From NCBI GenBank assembly GCA_900468805.1, contig UEIF01000032.1, forward strand, positions 1 to 64,000: 64,000 nucleotides of DNA, given 5' to 3'. The stretch comes from Hyphomicrobiales bacterium (lineage in GTDB: Bacteria; Pseudomonadota; Alphaproteobacteria; Rhizobiales; Rhizobiaceae). Shown piece after piece: positions 1 to 6,417 of this stretch; positions within the stretch are counted from its first letter, which is position 1, and each line of letters begins with the position of its first letter. The position numbers and the translations under genes are program-made. The notes beneath the pieces are model-generated. The model searched no databases. It was not told the DNA's origin and saw only the letters and a list, made by a program, of their open reading frames with translations.

Positions 1-326
1 TTGAAGATCTTCGAGAAATGGCCGGAATGCAGCACGAGCAGGCCCATGCCTTCCCACACCCGCTTGGCGACACGCTCGACGACTTCGTCGGAGACGGCGC
101 CATGATCCTTATGGCCCCACCAGGTCAGGACATCGGTCTCGGCAAGCCGCGCTTCGCTCAACCCATGTTCGGGCTCCTGCAGGGTCGCGGTCGTCGCGGA
201 AATCGCCGGGTCGGTGTTCAGCGCCTTGGCAATGGTCGTGTGCATGCCCTCAGGGTAGATGCCCCGGACGATCTCGTTGGTTGTCTCATGGATGTTCTCT
301 CCCCAGACGACGGTGCGAATGGCCAT
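1..326 (-). CDS. ThuA-like (trehalose utilisation family) protein, 5' part only
   Basis: This gene is cut by the left window edge. The ATG at 326 is preceded by GGAG, and the frame stays open for about 108 codons to base 1. The translation begins MAIRTVVWGENIHE and carries WWGHKDHGAVSDEVVERV followed by LLVLHSGHFSKIF, which I recognise as the N-terminal half of the ThuA/class I glutamine-amidotransferase-like fold. ThuA proteins take part in rhizobial trehalose, maltitol and related disaccharide catabolism by 3-keto sugar chemistry (family knowledge). A CG-centred palindrome lies just upstream, suggesting LacI-type control. The C-terminus is not visible, so the exact subfamily is uncertain. 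Confidence 0.8.
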   Translation of the reverse strand, partial: MAIRTVVWGENIHETTNEIVRGIYPEGMHTTIAKALNTDPAISATTATLQEPEHGLSEARLAETDVLTWWGHKDHGAVSDEVVERVAKRVWEGMGLLVLHSGHFSKIF

Positions 327-378
327 GGCGGTGCTCCTCTAGAACCTTTGGATTTTGGGCAATCAGGAAGGCGGGATT

Positions 379-415
379 CAAAGCGCTTTGGAGAACTGAA
401 CAGCCAAAGCGGTTT
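379..415. promoter_or_regulatory. candidate LacI-type operator pair upstream of the ThuA-like gene
   Basis: CAAAGCGCTTTG at 379-390 is a perfect 12-base palindrome with a central CG, the shape of LacI/GalR operators. A weaker copy, AAAGCGGTTT, lies at 406-415, with centres about 26 bases apart. The pair sits 53-90 bases upstream of the ATG at 326. No cognate LacI gene is seen beside it, so the regulator would be encoded outside the window. Confidence 0.4.
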
Positions 416-509
416 CTCCTCCGCATCAGAGGAAGACATAGACCTTTGTCGGCATTTTGACAAAGAGGATTTTTCCAGGCTTCGCGACCCGGAAAAACCC
501 CCTTTCAGA

Positions 510-851
510 TCAATGGGAAATGGACTTGGAGAACAGGTTGACGACGACCACGCCCGAGATGATCAGGCCGAGGCCGATGATGGCGGGCGTATCCAGCCGC
601 TGCTTGAAAAAGACAAGCCCGACGGTGGAAATCAGCACGATTCCCAAAGCGCTCCAAATCGCATAGGCGATTCCAACAGGAATATGCTTCAGCGTCAGCG
701 ACAGGCAGTAGAAGGCGGCCCCATAGCAGACGACCACAAGCGCCGTCGGCCCGAGGCGGGTGAACTGCTGGGAAAGCTGAAGTGCTGTCGTGCCGATAAC
801 TTCAAGCACGATGGCTGCAACGAGCAGCCCATAGACAGCAGCCGGGTTCAT
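510..851 (-). CDS. small multidrug resistance (SMR/EmrE-type) efflux protein
   Basis: A 113-residue, very hydrophobic protein with four predicted membrane helices, the normal SMR length. The essential membrane-embedded glutamate is visible as E17 in VLEVIGTTAL, and the helix-4 pattern GLGLIISGVVVVN fits the family. SMR proteins work as dimeric proton antiporters for quaternary ammonium, guanidinium or polyamine compounds in the inner membrane (family knowledge). The ATG at 851 has AAGGAA upstream. It lies 19 bases after the TetR gene on the same strand, so the two are probably cotranscribed. The true substrate cannot be told from sequence. Confidence 0.88.
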   Translation of the reverse strand: MNPAAVYGLLVAAIVLEVIGTTALQLSQQFTRLGPTALVVVCYGAAFYCLSLTLKHIPVGIAYAIWSALGIVLISTVGLVFFKQRLDTPAIIGLGLIISGVVVVNLFSKSISH

Positions 852-870
852 GGCGGTATTCCTTCGTAAT

Positions 871-1434
871 CTACTTGTGGGTCAGCTCGATGAGGCGGGC
901 GATCAGGTCTCGCCTCAGAGCATCGCTGATATCATGGCTTTCCAACGTATCTGCGAACCACAGACCGTCGGCGGCAAAACGGACGATCAGGGTGTCGAGC
1001 GCGGAGTCGGTGCCGATATATTCCTCGGCCCTCGCCGCCACCCATTGGCGCCATCGCAGGCGCAGCCGCGGTTCGGCAAGCAGTGCGATCGTCACCTGCG
1101 TCCAGCTTCGGGAATCGTCGGGACGATCCTTCAGCCCGGACACCGCCTGCAGATAGGCGCGCGAGAAACGTCCCTGCGGCAGCGGGTCGCCGCGCATCAA
1201 CTCGTCTATATCGGCGTCGAACTTCTCCAGCAGGCTTTCGAACAGGGCATCCAGCAGCGCGTTCTTCGTCGGAAAGTGATGCAGCAGCCCGCCCTTGCTG
1301 ACACCTGACGCGGCCGAGACCGCATCGAGCGTCACAGCGCTCATGCCACTCTCACCAGCAAGGCGCGCGGCGACCTCCAGCAACTGCTGGCGCACGAGCA
1401 CGGGTTGTTTCTTGCGATGATGGGCGTTTGACAT
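871..1434 (-). CDS. TetR-family repressor of the adjacent SMR pump
   Basis: 187 residues from the ATG at 1434. The N-terminal helix-turn-helix is clear (VTLDAVSAASGVSKGGLLHHF, roughly residues 36-56); the rest is a helical ligand-binding domain without recognisable family. A longer frame to 1500 exists, but it would run through the palindrome at 1449-1462, so the inner ATG is preferred. The promoter-proximal position in a TetR-SMR operon, with a perfect operator-like palindrome 15 bases upstream of its start, points to autoregulation and control of the pump (inference). Confidence 0.88.
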   Translation of the reverse strand: MSNAHHRKKQPVLVRQQLLEVAARLAGESGMSAVTLDAVSAASGVSKGGLLHHFPTKNALLDALFESLLEKFDADIDELMRGDPLPQGRFSRAYLQAVSGLKDRPDDSRSWTQVTIALLAEPRLRLRWRQWVAARAEEYIGTDSALDTLIVRFAADGLWFADTLESHDISDALRRDLIARLIELTHK

Positions 1435-1448
1435 GGATTGATAAAGAT

Positions 1449-1462
1449 ACCGTCCGGACGGT
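1449..1462. promoter_or_regulatory. perfect palindrome, probable TetR operator
   Basis: ACCGTCCGGACGGT is identical to its own reverse complement. It lies 15 bases upstream of the TetR ATG, where a repressor would occlude the promoter of the TetR-SMR operon. Confidence 0.65.
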
Positions 1463-1570
1463 TTTGTCAAGAAGAATCGGCTGCAGACCCTGCCTCGCAA
1501 AGGATTATGCGCGAAGTGACGCGGTGTTTTGATGACAGTTGCGATCCTTTTTGATCGGGTGCATCTAAGT

Positions 1571-1610
1571 ATCGGACCGAAAAGCCTGAAACGGTTTTCG
1601 GTGGTCCGAT
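1571..1610. repeat. dispersed intergenic palindrome
   Basis: The left arm ATCGGACCGAAAA pairs with a right arm at about 1595-1610 that reads TTTTCGG then GGTCCGAT, with a three-base bulge. Elements with this ATCGGACCGAAAA core are, from memory, common between genes of Rhizobium and relatives. It lies between the TetR gene and the globin gene and may act as a transcript-end or leader hairpin. Confidence 0.5.
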
Positions 1611-1681
1611 GCTGGTATAAAACCCGGAGCGGCGCAGGGGATGCGTGCCACTCTTGGGGCGGGTATCAAAGGGATGGTTTC

Positions 1682-2077
1682 TTGTCGGAACAGGTGACGA
1701 CTTTATATGAGGCGATCGGCGGCGATCCGGTCGTCCGGGCTCTGACCCATCGCTTCTACGAGCTGATGGATACGCTGCCGGAGGCGAAACACGTGCGCGC
1801 CGTGCATCCGCCAAGCCTCGAAGGCAGCGAAGAAAAATTCTACGAATATATGACCGGTTATCTCGGCGGCCCCCCGCTCTATACCGACAAGCGCGGCCAT
1901 CCCCGTCTGCGCAGCCGCCATTTCGTCGCCGAGATCGGCCCTGTCGAACGCGACGAATGGCTGCTCTGCTTCCGCCAGGCTATGGACGAAACCATCGCCA
2001 GCCAGGCGCTGCGCGACCTCATCTGGACGCCGGTCGAACGGCTCGCCCATCACATGCAGAACAAGGAACAATCATGA
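1682..2077 (+). CDS. group II truncated haemoglobin (TrHbO-like)
   Basis: 131 residues, the usual size for a truncated globin. It starts MSEQVTTLYEAIGGDPVVRALTHRFYELM; the family hallmarks are the GG motif after helix A, the Phe-Tyr pair in helix B, and LGGPPLYTDKRGHPRLRSRH, where the histidine of GHPRLR is the likely proximal haem ligand. The start is TTG at 1682, chosen because the preceding 51 codons of open frame are not globin-like. Such globins bind O2 or NO and protect against nitrosative stress (family knowledge). Its stop overlaps the next ATG (ATGA), so it is coupled to the DUF423 gene. Confidence 0.85.
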   Translation: MSEQVTTLYEAIGGDPVVRALTHRFYELMDTLPEAKHVRAVHPPSLEGSEEKFYEYMTGYLGGPPLYTDKRGHPRLRSRHFVAEIGPVERDEWLLCFRQAMDETIASQALRDLIWTPVERLAHHMQNKEQS

Positions 2078-2445
2078 GCCTGAACGCGCGTCTGGAGCCG
2101 GTGCTCTTCCTCTTCGCCGGCCTGTTCGGCCTTGCGGGCGTGGCTCTTGCCGCCCTTGCCGCCCATGGCGGCGGCGATGCGCATCTGGCCGCCTCGGCCT
2201 CCACCATGTGCCTTGCCCACGCCCCTGCCCTTCTGGCACTGGCGCTCGGTGCAGGCAAAATCAAAACCGCCTGGCTCGCCGGTTTGCTGATGATTGCGGG
2301 GACACTGCTATTTGCGGGCGATCTCGTCACCCTGCGCTTCACCGGCTCCGGTCTGTTCCCATACGCGGCTCCGACCGGCGGCTGGGCGATGATGCTGGGC
2401 TGGCTGGCGGTTTCGGCGAGTGCGTTCTGGCGGGTTCGGGACTAG
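2074..2445 (+). CDS. DUF423 family membrane protein
   Basis: 123 residues with about four hydrophobic helices (VLFLFAGLFGLAGVALAALAAHG at the start, then FPYAAPTGGWAMMLGWLAV). The AAHG signature after helix 1 and the PTGG-near-helix-4 pattern are typical of DUF423. Function is unknown in the family. Its ATG overlaps the globin stop, so the two proteins are made together. The stop codon at 2443-2445 is followed immediately by a large inverted repeat element. Confidence 0.82.
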   Translation: MSLNARLEPVLFLFAGLFGLAGVALAALAAHGGGDAHLAASASTMCLAHAPALLALALGAGKIKTAWLAGLLMIAGTLLFAGDLVTLRFTGSGLFPYAAPTGGWAMMLGWLAVSASAFWRVRD

Positions 2446-2648
2446 CCCCTTCTCCCAACGGGGGAGAAGGTGCCCGGAGGGCGGATGAGGGGGCCACGGG
2501 TGCCATCCTCGCATCACGCCACAATCACTGTTCTCGCGACGATGCGATGAAAAAACTTGTCGAGCTTGTCTGACACTATCTCCCGTCGGTATCCGGAGCC
2601 CCCTCATCCGACCCTTCGGGCCACCTTCTCCCCCGTGGGGAGAAGGGG
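2446..2648. repeat. G/C-rich inverted-repeat element (type 1)
   Basis: Two inverted arms of about 50 bases each contain the conserved pieces CTTCTCCC, GGGCGGATGAGGG and CCACCTTCTCCCC. The arms are separated by about 100 bases of unrelated sequence. Each arm also folds on itself (CTTCTCCC with GGGAGAAG). The same repeat family recurs at 24843-24976. The element begins at the base after the DUF423 stop codon and lies in front of the convergent VOC gene, so it could also end transcription from both sides. Confidence 0.8.
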
Positions 2649-2678
2649 AAGTCGGCGAACGCCTTTCCGTATCGGAAC

Positions 2679-3050
2679 CTAACCAACCGTCTTCGGTATC
2701 CGCCCAAATCGCAAGAGATTGCCATGCGGATCATGGATATAGAATTCCTCCATATTCCACGCCCGCACTTCCATATCCGTCAGGCGCGGCACACCCTTCG
2801 CATGATATTCCGCATGCAGCGCTGCAATGTGCCCGCCGCGCAGATAGACGGAGGTCTTTTCCGGCAGAGAGCGATCATCGGTCAGCCAGAAATGCAGCTC
2901 CATCTCATCGCGCCGGAGGATCAGATAGTCCGGCGCCTGATGCACGATTTTGGCAAAGCCGAGCTGATCGCGATAAAAGGATAGCGTCTCCCCAATATCG
3001 AGTGACGGCAGAACTGGCAGAACCTCGATGCGATCGGGATCGCCGCTCAT
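2679..3050 (-). CDS. VOC-fold (glyoxalase/bleomycin-resistance type) protein
   Basis: 123 residues with the two beta-alpha-beta-beta-beta modules of the vicinal-oxygen-chelate fold: VLPVLPSLDIGETLSFYRDQLGF at the start and EFYIHDPHGNLLRFGR at the end. Candidate metal or ligand residues are the His of MELHFW and the His/Glu of the C-terminal motif. Members bind small molecules such as bleomycin or carry out diverse metal chemistry; the ligand is not predictable. Its ATG overlaps the stop of the upstream haem-monooxygenase-like gene (ATGA). It is the last gene of a putative iron-controlled operon. Confidence 0.8.
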   Translation of the reverse strand: MSGDPDRIEVLPVLPSLDIGETLSFYRDQLGFAKIVHQAPDYLILRRDEMELHFWLTDDRSLPEKTSVYLRGGHIAALHAEYHAKGVPRLTDMEVRAWNMEEFYIHDPHGNLLRFGRIPKTVG

Positions 3051-3361
3051 ATGCCATCCACGACGTTGAAGCCCTCAAACACCGGCGGGCCCTTGTACAT
3101 CTCCCTGCGCTCGCCAGCATTGCGATGCGCAGCACGGAAATTCTCCGACTTCGTCCAGTTCAGAAAATCCTCTTCGCTGCGCCAGAGCGTGTGGGAGGAA
3201 AATAGCGTATAGTCCTCCTCCGCATTGGCCTTGCCGCGCAGCAGGCGGAATTCGACGAAACCCGGAACCTCCGAGAGGCTCGAGTCGCGGTTGCGCCAGA
3301 CAGCCTCGAAATCACCCTCGGCGCCGGCTGCAACCTTGAAACGGTTCATCGCGATATACAT
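3047..3361 (-). CDS. IsdG/HmuQ-like haem-degrading monooxygenase (ABM fold)
   Basis: 104 residues beginning MYIAMNRFKVAAGAEGDFEAVW, the ferredoxin-like antibiotic-biosynthesis-monooxygenase fold shared with IsdG and HmuQ. The start carries GGGAG seven bases upstream, and an Asn near the N-terminus (MNRF), a Trp (FLNWTKSENF) and a following His (FRAAHRNAG) match the Asn/Trp/His set used by IsdG-type haem oxygenases. In this setting, near tonB and hmuPSTUV and behind an iron box, cleavage of imported haem is the natural role (inference). The gene is coupled to the VOC gene by ATGA. Confidence 0.75.
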   Translation of the reverse strand: MYIAMNRFKVAAGAEGDFEAVWRNRDSSLSEVPGFVEFRLLRGKANAEEDYTLFSSHTLWRSEEDFLNWTKSENFRAAHRNAGERREMYKGPPVFEGFNVVDGI

Positions 3362-3371
3362 CAAAAACTCC

Positions 3372-3644
3372 CTACGCCTTTTTCTTGTCCGCCCGCTCCG
3401 CATAAAGCGGAAAGGCGACGATATTATTGCCCTTGGCAGCATCCGCGCCAATGGGTTTTGCGGCCTCTTCACCGGGCATGCGCGCTTCCCAGGCGGGAAA
3501 CAGCACCACGTTTGGATAGCTGCGCTGACGCGCGGCATTCTCAAGGAAAATCTCGTAGAGCTCCGGCACCAGGCCATCGCCGCCGTGAGCGGCAAGCTTA
3601 TGCAGGCCGATCATCGTAAACCCGTCAGGGCGTTCTTCAGTCAT
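3372..3644 (-). CDS. uncharacterised 90-residue protein of the iron-linked operon
   Basis: I do not recognise this protein. It is soluble, with no signal peptide or membrane segment, and ends in a lysine-rich tail (ERADKKKA). It contains PELYEIFLENAARQRSYPNVVLFPAWEARMPGEEA in three fragments of mixed helix and strand character. Its ATG overlaps the DUF2325 stop (ATGA), and the haem-monooxygenase-like start lies 10 bases downstream, so it is translated as part of the set. A role in haem or iron handling is inferred only from position. Confidence 0.7.
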   Translation of the reverse strand: MTEERPDGFTMIGLHKLAAHGGDGLVPELYEIFLENAARQRSYPNVVLFPAWEARMPGEEAAKPIGADAAKGNNIVAFPLYAERADKKKA

Positions 3645-4048
3645 CGGGAATTGTCTCGTTCGTTCATCGTCTGCAGCGCGCGTTCCAGGCTGGACTTGCT
3701 GCCATTGCGCAGCGGGATGAAGGCCTTGCTGAACTTCTTGCAGCCGGTCTTCACACGCAGGCAGGCATCATGGCTGATACAGTCGATGGGGCAGAAGACG
3801 CAGTCGACCGAGGGAAGCAATGTATCGATGCGCGAAACGGCTTCGCGAAGGCCGCCGTCATGATGGATGAGCTCGGCGCCGAAGTTGCTGGCGATCTGGC
3901 GAAGATGCGCCACCTGGCAATCACGACCGCCGACATAGAGGAAACTGCGGCCATCCAGCTTGGAGCGTCCGGAGGAAGACTCTTTCGTCTCCTGATCGGC
4001 TTGAACACGGATCTCCCGGTTCGCCCCCTTCTTCGCCTTTCGAGCCAT
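3641..4048 (-). CDS. DUF2325 domain protein
   Basis: 135 residues. After a basic, disordered N-terminus (MARKAKKGANREIRVQ) comes the DUF2325 core: FLYVGGRDCQVAHLRQIASN, a HHDGG motif, then CVFCPIDCISHDAC and CKKFSKAFIPLRNGSKSSLERAL. Several cysteines (GGRDC, CVFCPIDC, DAC, TGC) and the paired histidines could bind metal or haem. The biochemical role of the family is not established to my knowledge. It starts the four-gene set DUF2325-unknown-monooxygenase-VOC, and a perfect TGA-N9-TCA box lies about 90 bases upstream, supporting iron control. Confidence 0.8.
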   Translation of the reverse strand: MARKAKKGANREIRVQADQETKESSSGRSKLDGRSFLYVGGRDCQVAHLRQIASNFGAELIHHDGGLREAVSRIDTLLPSVDCVFCPIDCISHDACLRVKTGCKKFSKAFIPLRNGSKSSLERALQTMNERDNSR

Positions 4049-4138
4049 TTACCACCCGTTCGCTCGTTGATCGTCACACGATTCCTGCGTGTGCGAACGG
4101 ACCTTATTAAACTTGATTTTTAGAGTAAAGTATAAAGT

Positions 4139-4153
4139 TGATTATTTTTATCA
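4139..4153. promoter_or_regulatory. candidate iron-responsive operator upstream of the DUF2325 set
   Basis: TGATTATTTTTATCA matches TGA-N9-TCA, the iron-responsive operator known from RirA-regulated genes of Rhizobium leguminosarum. It lies in a very A/T-rich 109-base gap between tonB and the DUF2325 gene, the expected promoter position for the latter. Confidence 0.5.
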
Positions 4154-4157
4154 TATT

Positions 4158-5528
4158 TTATCGAGGGGTAACCTGTAGCGCAAAGTCGAACGTGTGCGAG
4201 GCTCCCCACCCCTCTGGCAGAGCAGGAAGGTTACATGAATTGAGCTTGTCAAGAATTGCGCTGTCTGTCTCTCCAAGGCCAGAGCCTTTGAGAGCGCGTG
4301 CAGAAGTGACGCTGCCATCAGCGGTAACGGCGACACGAACCTTCAACAATACGGCTTCACTACGATACCGCGAACTCAGCCTGTCTGCACAACGAGATAG
4401 CCTTGATTGAACCTTGCCCATATAATTTGCCGCGGATGCACCGCCAGCCCCATCCCTGCCGCCAGATGTGCGTGAGTTGTTGTCCGAGTTGGCATTAGCT
4501 TGACCGTCGCTTACGCCCCTGCGTGCTTCCTGCCTTGCCTCACCATCTGAACCCTTTGCCTCTTTGGGCGGCTTGCTTCTTTCCACCTGCTTCTTTTCTA
4601 CCGGCTTTTCGAGCTTCGGCTTCGGCAAGGGCGTCACGACCTCCGCTGGAGGCTCTGGCTCAGGAGAAATCTCCGCCGTCTCCACAGGCGTGACCTCTTC
4701 TGGCTCCGATTGAATCGTAGAGGCCATTGGCGGCGTCGCAGATTCTATGGGGGTTTCCGGTGTTACAGGAGGTTGAGGCGCAACCGGTGTCTCTACGGCT
4801 TGTTCAGGGACCATTGTCGACATAGGTTGAGCGACGGAAGTTTCCGCAGGAGTTTCCGACACCAGAATCTCCGGCTCAACAGCGGCTACTGTCTCTGCCG
4901 ATTGACGCGTAATTTCCTGTGCCGGCTGAACAGTCTCTAACGGCTCTGCATCCGTCGGCTGGATAGTTTCTGGCTGAACCGACTGCGGCTGCACCTTGGC
5001 CACTTCTACAGGCTGGAGCGTATCGGGCTCAACAGCTTCGGGAACAACCTCCTCTTGAATAGTGACGTCCGTCTCGCCGGCCGCGCTCTCATCGGCATCC
5101 GAACTGCCGAGCATAACGACGCTGATTGCTTCACCTGCTTCCAGCAGCGCCTCGTCCGAAGGCTTCGGGATAACAAAAAACAACGCGGCCGCCAGTGTCG
5201 CATGAAAGATCAGCGAGCAAATGCAAGTCAGCGCCACCCGTCGCCGCACCGGCTTCTTCTCATCTTCCTGCTTTTCCACCGCCGCATCCATCGGCAGCGG
5301 GGCGACGGAAGCGGCCGGTGCCGCTTCGGGATGATCGGGGAAGGAGGAGATCTGCGCGAAACGCGCATAATGAATAACCTGTTCGCCGGCCGGCTGACGC
5401 TGCGCATTGCGCAGATCGGAAAGCTCATGGCCGGGATGCATGCCGGGAGTGTTGTCGTTCAGGCTGGTGTCAGCGCCCTCCTCCTCGATGAGCACGTGTC
5501 TCGATCTGGACTTCGCTGAAATTGCCAT
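4158..5528 (-). CDS. tonB: TonB energy-transducing protein
   Basis: 456 residues. A cytoplasmic N-terminus of about 95 residues is followed by one membrane anchor (about 99-120), then a long Pro/Glu/Val-rich spacer (about 150-340) that crosses the periplasm, and a C-terminal TonB domain containing YMGKVQSRLSRCADRL, VRVAVTADGSVTSARALKGSG and LDKLNSCNLPALPEGW. It couples proton motive force to outer-membrane receptors such as those for haem and siderophores. In Rhizobium leguminosarum, tonB is known to lie divergent from hmuPSTUV; the same arrangement holds here, with one extra gene in front. The unusually long cytoplasmic N-terminus is typical of rhizobial TonB. Confidence 0.92.
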   Translation of the reverse strand: MAISAKSRSRHVLIEEEGADTSLNDNTPGMHPGHELSDLRNAQRQPAGEQVIHYARFAQISSFPDHPEAAPAASVAPLPMDAAVEKQEDEKKPVRRRVALTCICSLIFHATLAAALFFVIPKPSDEALLEAGEAISVVMLGSSDADESAAGETDVTIQEEVVPEAVEPDTLQPVEVAKVQPQSVQPETIQPTDAEPLETVQPAQEITRQSAETVAAVEPEILVSETPAETSVAQPMSTMVPEQAVETPVAPQPPVTPETPIESATPPMASTIQSEPEEVTPVETAEISPEPEPPAEVVTPLPKPKLEKPVEKKQVERSKPPKEAKGSDGEARQEARRGVSDGQANANSDNNSRTSGGRDGAGGASAANYMGKVQSRLSRCADRLSSRYRSEAVLLKVRVAVTADGSVTSARALKGSGLGETDSAILDKLNSCNLPALPEGWGASHTFDFALQVTPR

Positions 5529-5597
5529 TTGACGCCTCGGACAGCCTGGAACATGCGCCGGGTTTCCTCCCGGCCCGGTTTTAGCCTTGAACTCGTC

Positions 5598-6029
5598 TTA
5601 GCCTTCGAAGGGAACCGAAATCTGCGAACGGGTCACGAGACCCTTCATGCATTCACCGGCAGCCGGTCCGTCACAGACAGGCGTGTCGTTGATGAGGACG
5701 CGCGTGACCGTCTCGCACTTGACACCAGGCATATCGAACTGGCGCACGCGCTTCTTGCCCTGCGGCAGATCGCGGAAATCGAGCACGGTGATGCGGTCGA
5801 CGGCATTCTTGTCGTTGAAGAAGGCGAGTTCGAAGGAGACCTTGTTGATCGGCGTCGCCAGATTGTTTTCGGCAACGAAGGTCATCATGCAGCCCTTCTG
5901 CGAGGGCGCCAGCGCATTTAGCTCAACATCCAGCTTGGAGACGGCAGTCGCATCCTGCGCATAGGCCTGCGCCACCCCCGAAATCGAAAACAGCACACCA
6001 GTCGCAAACGCAGCAAACCGACCCGTCAT
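5598..6029 (-). CDS. exported small protein upstream of tonB, function unknown
   Basis: 143 residues from the ATG at 6029, chosen because GGAGAGG precedes it and the resulting N-terminus is a clean signal peptide (MTGRFAAFATGVLFSISGVAQAYAQ, in two parts, cleavage after AYA or AQA). The mature part has a beta-rich look (MMTFVAENNLATPINKVSFEL) and cysteines (KGC, VKC, PVC, GEC) that could form two disulphides. It lies 69 bases before tonB on the same strand, in the divergent iron-boxed promoter. I infer a periplasmic helper in TonB-dependent uptake but cannot name it. Confidence 0.78.
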   Translation of the reverse strand: MTGRFAAFATGVLFSISGVAQAYAQDATAVSKLDVELNALAPSQKGCMMTFVAENNLATPINKVSFELAFFNDKNAVDRITVLDFRDLPQGKKRVRQFDMPGVKCETVTRVLINDTPVCDGPAAGECMKGLVTRSQISVPFEG

Positions 6030-6094
6030 TATCGCCTCTCCATAGAGCAAATCGACCGCCGTCAAACGGCTCCAAAACAGCAGCATCAAAAACT

Positions 6095-6109
6095 TGACTG
6101 CTTTTGTCT
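6095..6109. promoter_or_regulatory. imperfect iron-responsive operator, tonB side
   Basis: TGACTGCTTTTGTCT fits TGA-N9-TCA with one mismatch at the last base, and GAC/GTC extend the dyad. It lies 66 bases upstream of the exported-protein ATG that leads the tonB operon. Confidence 0.45.
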
Positions 6110-6135
6110 TCAATTATTGCGTCTTTAAAAAACTA

Positions 6136-6150
6136 TGAGTATGAGAGTCA
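6136..6150. promoter_or_regulatory. iron-responsive operator, hmu side
   Basis: TGAGTATGAGAGTCA is an exact TGA-N9-TCA match, 60 bases upstream of hmuP. Binding of RirA in iron-replete cells would repress hmuPSTUV (known in R. leguminosarum; inferred here). A GGGGTCTTGACCCC dyad at 6171-6184 lies between this box and the hmuP start. Confidence 0.55.
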
Positions 6151-6210
6151 AGATAAATGTCACCGGACCCGGGGTCTTGACCCCCGCAATCACGGAATAA
6201 GCCGACCGAA

Positions 6211-6396
6211 ATGATGGTTGAAAAGCCAGATACCTTTAAGCTCGCACAGCTGCGCAACGAACCGGCAGTGGCCGAAATCCGTGTTCTCGAAAGCGGCGAT
6301 CTTTTTGCCGGCACCAACGAGATCATGATTCGGCACGATGGCGTGATCTACCGCCTGAAGATCACCCGTCAGGGCAAACTCATTCTCAACAAGTAG
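6211..6396 (+). CDS. hmuP: haemin uptake protein HmuP (HemP family)
   Basis: 61 residues, the expected size. The C-terminal half carries the HemP/HmuP signature: GDLFAGTNEIMIRHDGVIYR followed by LKITRQGKLILNK. In Bradyrhizobium and Sinorhizobium, HmuP is needed to activate the haem receptor gene hmuR (family knowledge). It begins with two consecutive ATG codons, so the true start may be 6211 or 6214. It heads the hmuPSTUV operon, 21 bases before hmuS. The hmuR receptor gene is not in the window. Confidence 0.9.
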   Translation: MMVEKPDTFKLAQLRNEPAVAEIRVLESGDLFAGTNEIMIRHDGVIYRLKITRQGKLILNK

Positions 6397-6417
6397 CCTC
6401 AATAAGCAGGGTAGAAC

